DNA of 14,355 nt from assembly GCA_021797265.1 (NCBI GenBank), contig JAJZZZ010000025.1:1-14355 (forward strand), given 5' to 3'. A program made the position numbers and the translations under genes. This DNA comes from Thermoplasmata archaeon (GTDB lineage Archaea; Thermoplasmatota; Thermoplasmata; Thermoplasmatales; Thermoplasmataceae). Of this stretch, positions 7,303-14,028 are shown piece by piece. Each line of letters begins with the position of its first letter. Within the stretch, counting starts at the first letter, position 1. The notes beneath the pieces are model-generated. The model ran no database searches. It had not been told where the DNA came from and was given only the letters and a program-made list of their open reading frames with translations.

Positions 7303-8142
7303 TCAGAACAGAGCACTGAAATCTGATTTCTTCTCCTCCAGCCATTCTTCCTGCTGGCTGTTGCACCTGACACCATATTTTTCCGCCATGGATTTCACGG
7401 TTTTCACAAGGTTCAGGTGCCAGCCCTGGTCCATATAATAGGATTTTTCTGCAGTAAATCCCGGCACACTGGAGTTCATAAGGCGCGTGGCTCCACGGTA
7501 TGGAACATAGGTATCGAAAATCACCCTCGATCCGGTGCGGGATGCCAGGGAAAATATGGCATCCATTTCATCAGGATCATCGTTGAATCCACGTATTATT
7601 GGTCCAAGAAATATCCATGTTTTCACGCCGGAATCTGAAAGATACATAAGTGCGTCCCCGCGGGACCGCGGCGATGGGGCATGGGGCTCAATTATTCTGG
7701 CTTTCCTGTCATCCAGTGTCGTGATGGTTATTCCAACATCGCTGGAATTCCTGTGTGCTGCATATATTTCCACATCTCGTCTGACCAGTGGGGATTTTGT
7801 CTGAACCGTTACCCTGAATCCCGATCTCAGGAGAAGATCGGCAGAAGCACCACTGAGGCCGTACTTTGCCTCAACCGGCTGGTACGGATCTGTAACAGTG
7901 GAAATGCCCACAATTCCCCTCCTCATGCTTTTTATTTCGGCCTTCAGGAGATACATCAGGTTGGTCTTGACATAAACAACTTCCCCCCAGTTCTCGGCTG
8001 CATCCGCTATTCGCGTGAAGTCAACCGCATAACAGTATTTGCAGCCGTGGAGGCATCCTGAATAAGGATTGAGCGCATAATCGAGTTCAGCCATTCCTGA
8101 TCTGGATATGGCGGTTTTCGCACTGTATTCCACAATCCTCAT
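7303..8142 (-). CDS. Radical SAM protein, SplB/Rv2578c-like family, 279 aa
   Basis: The cluster motif is C30-L-H-G-C34-K-Y-C37 in N-P-Y-S-G-C-L-H-G-C-K-Y-C-Y-A, the C-x3-C-x2-C signature that binds a 4Fe-4S cluster and SAM. The surroundings (A-L-N-P-Y-S-G-C, and S-T-V-T-D-P-Y-Q-P-V-E downstream) are characteristic of the COG1533 SplB-like group, which includes spore photoproduct lyase and many uncharacterised relatives. Organisms of this kind do not make spores, so a spore lyase role is not claimed. A longer frame opens with TTG at 8166 inside nreA; I chose ATG 8140-8142 because it follows the nreA stop after one base (TGA-C-ATG), which fits translational coupling. Pairing with NreA suggests a nucleic-acid repair or modification function; this is inference. 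Confidence 0.85.
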   Translation of the reverse strand: MRIVEYSAKTAISRSGMAELDYALNPYSGCLHGCKYCYAVDFTRIADAAENWGEVVYVKTNLMYLLKAEIKSMRRGIVGISTVTDPYQPVEAKYGLSGASADLLLRSGFRVTVQTKSPLVRRDVEIYAAHRNSSDVGITITTLDDRKARIIEPHAPSPRSRGDALMYLSDSGVKTWIFLGPIIRGFNDDPDEMDAIFSLASRTGSRVIFDTYVPYRGATRLMNSSVPGFTAEKSYYMDQGWHLNLVKTVKSMAEKYGVRCNSQQEEWLEEKKSDFSALF

Positions 8143-8143
8143 G

Positions 8144-9394
8144 TCAAATCCTGAAGTACCTGTCAAGGTTGTTGTATTTCAGGGCAGGCACGACCTTTGA
8201 CTTGCCCGTCCATCTTGACAGTTCCACTTTCATGAATTTTGAGATGTATGCAAGAGCCTCATCAAGCGTATCGAACTGCACCGGCTCTGACCTGAAGAGT
8301 TCCCTCATGTTCTCCCTGACATACCATACTCCCACCGGGAGGTTGAAGCTGGGATATATTTCACGCCAGGTTATTGCACCTCCGGACTTCCTCATCCCGG
8401 AGAATTTCTCCGCCACGGCGAGCCTTGCAGAATAATAGCATCCGCCGATGCCAGGATAATCCTTCCTTCCATTGTAACCCTCATCATCTATTTCCACGAA
8501 AGCGTCTTCCCCCCACTGGTTCCAGGTGCTGCCCGGAAACCATGATTCGCCCCATTCGTACATCCAGCTTGAAGGGGTGAGAACCGCCATGAAAAGATTG
8601 CCGGGAGTGGGCCTCACAAAGGCAAGAAACTTGTCAATCTGGGGAAGATCCTTGGCCTTCTCCACCAGATCGTCCGACAGATTCTTGTCAACGGCAGTTA
8701 TGGACCATCTGGTTGGAACAACTTTCCTTGACTTACCTATGCCAACAGCACCAACACTGAGTATTTTTGATATCCTCGAAACATCCACGCCACTTGAATA
8801 AAGATACTTCATGGCCTGGTTCGCCTTGAGATCCGTGTCTCCGTATACCTTCTCAACATCCTTTCCCGGCGACGCTCCTGAAACTTCTATCCTTCGGACA
8901 GGGGCTGACGGCCCCATGGGAGGGAGATGCTCATCCAGGACGATATCTGAGGATACCAGATTTCTGTCAAACACCATGTCAACTTCCACGGATTTCTGGG
9001 AGAGGGCCATGAGCTGGATCTCTTGGAATACGCGATCCGGAGAAGCAGCATCTTCGGTCTTCACGTCCATTCCCCCTCTTATGAGGGAAAGCCTCATTGA
9101 AAGGAACTCCTCCATGGGCATTCCAAGCCATGAAGGCGTATCCTCATAAACTGATGTATCGCCATGCTCAGGCGGCGTTGATGGGTAAATCTTTATGCGG
9201 GGATATCCGTACCTCCCAACAAAAACACTTGGTGGTGATGATCCGGAAATGGAATTGCCCCTGACTCCGGATACCCTTGGCTGCACCATGTACTTTACGG
9301 AAATTGGACAGAAGGTCAGGCCGCATAACATCTTGGCTCCCCTGCAATTGAGGCACAGGGATGCCGGTATCTTCATTGTGGCCTTGACCTGCAT
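8144..9394 (-). CDS. nreA: Archaeal DNA repair protein NreA, 416 aa
   Basis: The N-terminus carries a four-cysteine zinc-binding motif, C14-x2-C17-x6-C24-x4-C29 (C-L-N-C-R-G-A-K-M-L-C-G-L-T-F-C-P-I), the hallmark of NreA. Further family-like blocks are R-V-S-G-V-R-G-N-S-I-S-G and G-R-Y-G-Y-P near residues 40-65, and the C-terminal V-G-V-W-Y-V-R-E-N-M-R region. NreA is known from Haloferax work as a repair factor acting with UvrABC and PCNA after mitomycin damage. The last residues, Y407-N-N-L-D-R-Y-F414, resemble a PCNA-interacting peptide with the leading glutamine replaced. The frame extends to GTG 9448, but ATG 9394 is chosen: a TATTTAA box (9415-9421) lies 21-27 bases upstream and family members start close to the zinc motif. 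The radical SAM gene follows by one base. Confidence 0.9.
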   Translation of the reverse strand: MQVKATMKIPASLCLNCRGAKMLCGLTFCPISVKYMVQPRVSGVRGNSISGSSPPSVFVGRYGYPRIKIYPSTPPEHGDTSVYEDTPSWLGMPMEEFLSMRLSLIRGGMDVKTEDAASPDRVFQEIQLMALSQKSVEVDMVFDRNLVSSDIVLDEHLPPMGPSAPVRRIEVSGASPGKDVEKVYGDTDLKANQAMKYLYSSGVDVSRISKILSVGAVGIGKSRKVVPTRWSITAVDKNLSDDLVEKAKDLPQIDKFLAFVRPTPGNLFMAVLTPSSWMYEWGESWFPGSTWNQWGEDAFVEIDDEGYNGRKDYPGIGGCYYSARLAVAEKFSGMRKSGGAITWREIYPSFNLPVGVWYVRENMRELFRSEPVQFDTLDEALAYISKFMKVELSRWTGKSKVVPALKYNNLDRYFRI

Positions 9395-9519
9395 ATGAAC
9401 AGATTGGTAACTGATATTTAAGGTATAATTCTTCGCAGTCGATACCACGTGGCATAAACTTTACCGGGCTTCATACATGTTGTAAAGTTAAATTCCATAA
9501 TAGCAATACAGGGAAGATA
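9395..9519. promoter_or_regulatory. Divergent promoter region between nreA and the unknown three-gene cluster
   Basis: The minus-strand TTAAATA box (9421-9415) is placed for a leaderless nreA message starting at 9394. The plus-strand TTAAATT box (9488-9494) lies 26-32 bases before the ATG at 9520. Midway sits the perfect 8-base palindrome CCACGTGG (9445-9452). No gene is seen in these 125 bases. Confidence 0.5.
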
Positions 9520-9948
9520 ATGACACTGAAACTTGACGCAAGATTGCTTTATGAAATAATGTCGGAGTTCCATACTCTCGGTGATGAGGAATACGGGGGG
9601 CAGGGGACGTTCCAGGAGGCAATCCTTGTCGGATACATATACGGCCTTCTGACCGAAAATCCCTCAAGTGTGATGACAATGGATTCCGGGACGCACAAGG
9701 TGTTCAGTTACGGCGGTTACAGCTATATCATCTGGTTTGACGAAATATATGCATATGCGGAAGATGAGGACGATGAAGAAGAACCACACGAACAGGCCAC
9801 TGAAACATTCGAAGTCAAGATAGAGGACGTCTCGGAGGATGACGACCACGACAGTGAGGATGATGAGGCAGTCCTTCTGCCGGTTGCCGTTGAGGGGCCG
9901 TACACTGCTGACGATATAAGGGATTTCCTAGCAAACGGGGACCTCTGA
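9520..9948 (+). CDS. Unknown acidic protein, 142 aa
   Basis: I do not recognise this protein. Residues 1-80 look like a small folded domain with a helix (L-L-Y-E-I-M-S-E-F) and aromatic strands (S-Y-G-G-Y-S-Y-I-I-W-F-D-E-I-Y-A-Y). Residues 81-117 are a very acidic, probably disordered tract with E-D-E-D-D-E-E-E (81-88) and S-E-D-D-D-H-D-S-E-D-D-E (105-116). The final segment E-G-P-Y-T-A-D-D-I-R-D-F-L-A-N-G-D-L (125-142) faintly resembles the opening of GYF_2-like domains (G-P-x-[ST]-x-x-E-[IL]) but stops where such a domain would continue. There is no membrane segment or signal peptide. A TATA-like box fits the ATG at 9520. It heads a + strand set with two other unknown genes, 29 bases upstream of the next. 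Codon use and composition support a real gene. Confidence 0.7.
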   Translation: MTLKLDARLLYEIMSEFHTLGDEEYGGQGTFQEAILVGYIYGLLTENPSSVMTMDSGTHKVFSYGGYSYIIWFDEIYAYAEDEDDEEEPHEQATETFEVKIEDVSEDDDHDSEDDEAVLLPVAVEGPYTADDIRDFLANGDL

Positions 9949-9977
9949 ACGGTGCACAGATAAACTCATATATATGT

Positions 9978-10817
9978 ATGGAGCTGATCACAGCATTGAG
10001 AAAGGATGAGTTCCTGGAAATAATTTCCCAGCATATTGGTGCCCCCAGATCCGGCGTGCTCTTCTTCAGTATGGTCTTTCTGCCGAACATGAAGGACCTG
10101 CCACTTTCTGATATAACCCCTGGCAGGATATTTGTCCTTCCCTATGACCAGAATTTCAGGATATCAGTGTCAAGGCACCCGGATGCCCGCCTTCCTGCGG
10201 CAATGGGGCAGAGGTTCATACTCCTGCAGGAAAACTTTCGTTCAATTCCTGGATTGCTGGAAGGTCTGGGATATGTGATGACCGGCTTCAAGGCTGAGAA
10301 CCATGGAAGAACAGTGATGGATATATCTCAGCCCGGGCATGCCGGAAAATTCTGGAATCTTCTCAAAGACGACAGGGAAATTGAATTTTCTGAGCTATCA
10401 TTCAGCATGGAAGAAAGCTCGGTAAAAATAAGGAGAGACATGGAGATCCGCATCTCAAACCCACACGCAGGCACTCCGGAACTGATTGTTGCCCTGATGG
10501 ACAGGGTCGCTGCCAGCAAAGGTCTGTACCAGAAGATCATGGAGTCCCTTGGAAGAAAGAGAAATGACGGTGAGATATGCCTTCAGGAGCCAATTACACT
10601 GCCTGTGACCATGGCAAAATTCAGGGGCCAGACTGGAAAACAGGAGAGGATCTCAGTGACACGGGAATCAGGCCGTGGAATTGTTGTAAGTGCTGGCTCA
10701 GGCGTCTGTGAGGTCATGGAAGACGCTGGAAGCATTGCTGTTTTGCCGGATCCATCCCTCACTCTCACGGATGTTCTCCATGTAATGGACGTGCCGGGAG
10801 GATGGAACCATGACTGA
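9978..10817 (+). CDS. Unknown protein, 279 aa
   Basis: I do not recognise this protein and see no catalytic motif. The N-terminal 110 residues have an alternating alpha/beta look: a helix L-R-K-D-E-F-L-E-I-I-S-Q-H-I (7-20) and strands G-V-L-F-F-S-M-V-F-L (26-35), R-I-F-V-L-P-Y (50-56) and F-R-I-S-V-S-R (60-66). A charged middle section follows (residues 128-158, many Glu/Asp and Arg/Lys). The C-terminal 60 residues contain short hydrophobic strands (G-R-G-I-V-V-S-A, 232-239; S-I-A-V-L-P, 252-257). There is no signal peptide or membrane helix. It is 29 bases downstream of the acidic-protein gene with no clear TATA box at the right distance, so it is probably in the same message. Its 3' end overlaps the next gene by 8 bases, suggesting that the two products work together. 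Confidence 0.75.
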   Translation: MELITALRKDEFLEIISQHIGAPRSGVLFFSMVFLPNMKDLPLSDITPGRIFVLPYDQNFRISVSRHPDARLPAAMGQRFILLQENFRSIPGLLEGLGYVMTGFKAENHGRTVMDISQPGHAGKFWNLLKDDREIEFSELSFSMEESSVKIRRDMEIRISNPHAGTPELIVALMDRVAASKGLYQKIMESLGRKRNDGEICLQEPITLPVTMAKFRGQTGKQERISVTRESGRGIVVSAGSGVCEVMEDAGSIAVLPDPSLTLTDVLHVMDVPGGWNHD

Positions 10818-11601
10818 AAGCATCAGGATGCGGAACATGATGCTCAGGTCGCAGGCCGAATCTTTCCTGGGCATATCATTCATCGTGGATGCCTTCCGCA
10901 TCAACTGGAAATCCACTGGACTTGTTCCCCTGTCATTTTTCCAGAGAAATGGTTTATGGATGTCTGCAATTGGGCGCAAATCCCTGGACACATGGGTACC
11001 GGATTATCTCATTTTCGGGGGTGAACGCGAAGCATCGGCCAAGGCTGCCAGGATAATTTCTGAGGTAACAGATGAATTTGCATCAATGGGGGTGAAAACC
11101 CCGGCGCCTGTGGCAGTAATTCCATCCGGAGAGAATCCATATCCTGGGAAGTTCCCGGCCATAATCATCCAGCATGGCTATTCTGGCATCGCATACCAGG
11201 ATTCAGGCTCAGCCGCAATGTCCACCGTACTGGATGGTATTAAACGCCTACCCCTCATTCCAATGCCACTGTACAGTCCGGAAATGCCTGATTTCATGAA
11301 GGCGCTTCTGATCACCAGAAATCTTGCCCTGAAACCTCCCGTGGAATTTCAGAAGCTTTTGGCAGGATCAGTGGAATTCGCATATTCCAGATCCTCCGGA
11401 TTCTCTCATGATGTTATAAGACGGGACCTGCAGTCATTCATTGCCGGGCTCTTGAAATCAAGGACGCTGGTGAAAAGGGGGAATTTTGTCTATTACTCCC
11501 AGGACAGCGATGAATTCAGAAGGAAATTTGCAAGGAATTTCATGGAATATTCCGCGAAGATTTCCAGGCGGACAATTTTTGATTTCGTTCCTGAAGCATA
11601 G
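10810..11601 (+). CDS. Unknown protein with possible C-terminal winged-helix, 263 aa
   Basis: I do not recognise this protein. A good ribosome binding site, GGGAGG (10796-10801), stands 8 bases before the ATG, inside the previous gene, and the two frames overlap by 8 bases; the start is therefore firm. The middle (residues about 62-155) alternates hydrophobic strands and helices (D-Y-L-I-F-G-G, A-V-I-P-S-G, A-I-I-I-Q-H-G-Y). The C-terminal region about 196-230 (H-D-V-I-R-R-D-L-Q-S-F-I-A-G-L-L, then L-V-K-R-G-N-F-V-Y-Y) has the helix-then-beta-hairpin pattern of a winged helix, but this is only a visual impression. No catalytic triad or metal site is evident. It is soluble. It ends 16 bases from the convergent PiT gene. 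A joint function with the 279-aa neighbour is likely but unknown. Confidence 0.72.
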   Translation: MTESIRMRNMMLRSQAESFLGISFIVDAFRINWKSTGLVPLSFFQRNGLWMSAIGRKSLDTWVPDYLIFGGEREASAKAARIISEVTDEFASMGVKTPAPVAVIPSGENPYPGKFPAIIIQHGYSGIAYQDSGSAAMSTVLDGIKRLPLIPMPLYSPEMPDFMKALLITRNLALKPPVEFQKLLAGSVEFAYSRSSGFSHDVIRRDLQSFIAGLLKSRTLVKRGNFVYYSQDSDEFRRKFARNFMEYSAKISRRTIFDFVPEA

Positions 11602-11617
11602 GAGAATCCATATCTCA

Positions 11618-12517
11618 TCATATGATCAACCCGAAGATCATACCCAGCAGAGGCGATATTACCCATGTTGCCACTGTGATGAGGAACGGTTTGGAAGCCA
11701 TTGCCTTGTGCCGGTAGGAAAGCCCGCTGCCGAACACACTGGAAGTCAGGGTCTGGGTGTTGCTTAGGGGCAACCCAAGGAATGTTGCCCCTTCAACCAG
11801 CGCCGAAGAGATAACAAGTGATACGAAGGCATTGGTGTATCGCATCATGTACATCTCCTGGCCCACCCTTTTGATGATTCCTCTGCTGAGAAACAGTGAT
11901 CCTAAAACTATTCCAATTATCATGAAGAGGACATTCAAGCCGCTTATTCCGGCCACCTGCTCTATGAATCCAAGTGTATTTGCCCCAAGCGTAAAAGCCG
12001 TGAGGAATGATACAACTATGAGGGCAATCTTCAGGGACAGTGCAAAGTTCCAGACATTTCGAGGCTGGGCAGATGCAAGTTTGCGGTTGAGGATGAAGGC
12101 AAAGGCTATGGACATTATGGGCGCCAGAATCCATGTTATCATTATGAGGGTGACAAGAGGCACGTCCACTGGAAATCCATAGCGAATGGAGAGGCCAACG
12201 GAAATGCCCACGAGAGCCATTGTCAGCGATAGAGGAACCCTGAGAAATGCCGCCAGCATGAATATTACAAGGGCTATAACCAGCGAAAAGGCAATGATCT
12301 CATTAACCCTCGGAATCAGCCGAAATGCTGTGCTACTCAGGCTGTGCCCCTGGATCAGAAGCCCGGCGCTGAATCCTGCCATGCCGATTATGAGCCCTCC
12401 GGTTCTAGAGAGAATTCTTGATCCTATGAGCGTGCCCACTGCAGCGGACATATTGTTGCCTGCCACAAGGGCCGTCAGGGTCGTGGCAAGTACAAGTATG
12501 AGTACTGAGTAGAACAT
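11618..12517 (-). CDS. PiT-family inorganic anion (phosphate or sulfate) transporter, 299 aa
   Basis: A membrane protein with about 10 hydrophobic segments and the internal duplication typical of the PiT family: A-G20-N-N-M-S-A (first half) mirrors L-G178-A-N-T-L-G (second half), and V-P-L-S-L-T-M-A-L-V-G (94-104) mirrors L-P-L-S-N-T-Q-T-L-T-S-S-V-F-G (249-263). PiT carriers usually read G-A-N-D in both halves; here the aspartate is Met23 and Thr181. At 299 residues it is also shorter than many bacterial Pit proteins. It follows the DUF47 gene after one base (TAA-A-ATG), a known partner arrangement. Phosphate uptake is the default guess, but a PiT relative for sulfate or another anion fits equally well given the changed motif. 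Confidence 0.83.
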   Translation of the reverse strand: MFYSVLILVLATTLTALVAGNNMSAAVGTLIGSRILSRTGGLIIGMAGFSAGLLIQGHSLSSTAFRLIPRVNEIIAFSLVIALVIFMLAAFLRVPLSLTMALVGISVGLSIRYGFPVDVPLVTLIMITWILAPIMSIAFAFILNRKLASAQPRNVWNFALSLKIALIVVSFLTAFTLGANTLGFIEQVAGISGLNVLFMIIGIVLGSLFLSRGIIKRVGQEMYMMRYTNAFVSLVISSALVEGATFLGLPLSNTQTLTSSVFGSGLSYRHKAMASKPFLITVATWVISPLLGMIFGLII

Positions 12518-12518
12518 T

Positions 12519-13202
12519 TTATCTTGTTATGGACACACTGATTGTGTGCACAAGATCCCCTATGTCCTCACAGTCATCGAGCATGTCATCAAGCTTGTGT
12601 ACCAGCTCTGTGAGATGCACAAACACGATGTAGGGCAGGCTGTCCGCTGAGTTGTAGATTTCGTCTATGAGGTTGTCCTTCAGGTCATCCACTTTTTCCT
12701 CAAGCTTCTGTATCAGGGTCCTTGCCTCGCCCATTTCGTGGAAATCCCGGGCCTCAAGGAGGTGGCGCACCTGGTCAAGTGCCTCCACATTGTTCTGAAG
12801 AATACGGATGCATACGTCATACCCTCTCCTGAGAAAATCCCTTGTCCAGTCATCGAAACGGTGTGTATTTTCATGCACCCTCTTTATTTCTCTGCTGACG
12901 AAATAGGACTTGTCCAGGAGGTCATCGCACGTCTCCACCAGAGTGATGAGGTTGTCCATCAGGTTTGAGCTTATTGCGCCTCCAGTTATCTGGTCCTTCA
13001 TTGAAATTGTTATATCGTCACCCTTCTTCTCAATATCTCTGATTATGGCATTAAGCTGGACTTTCTTGCCATCCTCTATGCTGAGCATCTCAATAAGTGT
13101 CTTTGAGGATTTCTCAGCCAGATCCACATACTGAGTGAGATTCTGCAGCTGGTTCCTTTCACCCACAACCATGATTTTCTTCAGGAAATTGGCATTGACC
13201 AT
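12519..13202 (-). CDS. DUF47/PhoU-like accessory protein of PiT transporter, 227 aa
   Basis: A mostly alpha-helical soluble protein with repeated E/D-rich helices: I-I-R-D-I-E-K-K-G-D-D-I-T, L-V-E-T-C-D-D-L-L-D-K, then L-I-Q-K-L-E-E-K-V-D-D-L-K-D and L-V-H-K-L-D-D-M-L-D-D-C-E-D-I-G-D near the C-terminus. This is the E/D-x-x-x-D metal-binding helical bundle of the DUF47/PhoU-like family, which commonly sits beside PiT transporters and is thought to control them. The frame opens at ATG 13277, but that start lies over the promoter of the divergent MarC gene. ATG 13202 is preferred because a TTATATTA box (13227-13234) lies 25-32 bases upstream and the family N-terminus begins about there. The PiT gene follows after one base. 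Confidence 0.83.
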   Translation of the reverse strand: MVNANFLKKIMVVGERNQLQNLTQYVDLAEKSSKTLIEMLSIEDGKKVQLNAIIRDIEKKGDDITISMKDQITGGAISSNLMDNLITLVETCDDLLDKSYFVSREIKRVHENTHRFDDWTRDFLRRGYDVCIRILQNNVEALDQVRHLLEARDFHEMGEARTLIQKLEEKVDDLKDNLIDEIYNSADSLPYIVFVHLTELVHKLDDMLDDCEDIGDLVHTISVSITR

Positions 13203-13293
13203 TCTGCTCCCATATTTATCAGGTATTAATATAATGTCATGCAATAGTTCCGCTTTCACCCGTGTGGATAAAAACATTTAACAGGGGCTTGCT
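13203..13293. promoter_or_regulatory. Divergent promoter region between DUF47-PiT operon and MarC gene
   Basis: The minus-strand box TTATATTA (13234-13227) suits a leaderless DUF47 message from 13202. The plus-strand box ATAAAAA (13268-13274) lies 20-26 bases before the MarC ATG at 13294. Nothing else is seen in these 91 bases. If the longer DUF47 start (13277) were real, the gap would shrink to 16 bases and would leave no room for the MarC box outside the gene. Confidence 0.5.
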
Positions 13294-13941
13294 ATGACGC
13301 TACTATTGCTGAACCTCATAGTATTCTACCTGTCAATTGTGGCTACAGTATTCGCAATCCTGAACCCCATAGGTGCTGTGCCAACACTCATGGTTCTCAC
13401 TGATGGATATACGGTGAGTGAAAAGAAGAGGGTCATATCCAAGAGCATAATGGTCGCTTCCGGCATGATTCTTGGCTTCATGTTTGTAGGAGTTTACATA
13501 TTTCTTGTTCTGGGCATAGATATTTCTGACTTTAAGGTCGCAGGAGGGATTCTCCTCTTTAAAGTTGCATTCGACATGCTCCAGGGAAAAGTATCAAACA
13601 CCAAACTCACCCCCCAGGAAACTCAGGAAAGCATTGACAGGGAATCTGTGGGGATTGTCCCAATAGGCACTCCGCTCCTGGCTGGCCCGGGAACCATTAC
13701 AACCGCAATGATATATTTCAATTCCCCCCAGTATTTCATATCCGAGAGGATAGCCGTTATACTCGCGGTCGTCACTGTGCTGTTAATATCGTACATAGTT
13801 CTAAGGCTGTCAAATCCACTTTTCAACCGCCTGGGAAAGACTGGGTCTCTCATTATATCCAGGATAATGGGTCTTCTGCTGGCATCAATAGCAATAGAAT
13901 TCATTACAAGCGGGCTGTTCACCATAATACATACGCTTTGA
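13294..13941 (+). CDS. MarC-family (UPF0056) integral membrane protein, 215 aa
   Basis: About six hydrophobic segments in 215 residues, the normal size for the family. Signature stretches are N24-P-I-G-A-V-P30 in the first membrane segment, F-K-V-A-G-G-I-L-L-F (80-89), and P-I-G-T-P-L-L-A-G-P-G-T-I-T-T (123-137) in the fourth, the two halves of the pseudo-repeat. A central hydrophilic loop (about 97-119) separates the halves. MarC was once linked to multiple antibiotic resistance in E. coli, but that link was not upheld and the function is unknown; a small-molecule transporter is likely. It is divergent from the DUF47-PiT pair and probably monocistronic with its own ATAAAAA box. Confidence 0.9.
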   Translation: MTLLLLNLIVFYLSIVATVFAILNPIGAVPTLMVLTDGYTVSEKKRVISKSIMVASGMILGFMFVGVYIFLVLGIDISDFKVAGGILLFKVAFDMLQGKVSNTKLTPQETQESIDRESVGIVPIGTPLLAGPGTITTAMIYFNSPQYFISERIAVILAVVTVLLISYIVLRLSNPLFNRLGKTGSLIISRIMGLLLASIAIEFITSGLFTIIHTL

Positions 13942-13988
13942 ATTACAATCCGGCCAGGCTAGTGGATCGCATCATGGTTGATCCCAGC

Positions 13989-14010
13989 TATAAATTTATT
14001 AGTTTAAAAC
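13989..14010 (+). promoter_or_regulatory. Promoter of the downstream winged-helix gene, with palindrome
   Basis: TTTAAAA (14003-14009) lies 20-26 bases before the ATG at 14029, as for a leaderless message. Just upstream is the perfect 10-base palindrome ATAAATTTAT (13990-13999), which could be an operator or simply A/T-rich promoter DNA. Confidence 0.45.
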
Positions 14011-14028
14011 ATTTGGCCCTTTGTTAAA

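Noticed and set aside
7303..8142. Calling the radical SAM gene a spore photoproduct lyase
   Set aside because: Only the cluster motif and general SplB-group features are visible; the organism type does not sporulate and the family is functionally mixed.
8143..8166. Longer radical SAM start (TTG 8166)
   Set aside because: It is a rare start inside nreA without a ribosome site; ATG 8142 sits one base after the nreA stop.
9395..9448. Longer NreA start (GTG 9448)
   Set aside because: It lies upstream of the TATA-like box at 9415-9421, and the extra 18 residues do not fit the family N-terminus.
13203..13277. Longer DUF47 start (ATG 13277)
   Set aside because: It would cover the promoter box at 13227-13234 and run into the MarC promoter; ATG 13202 fits better, though this is not proven.
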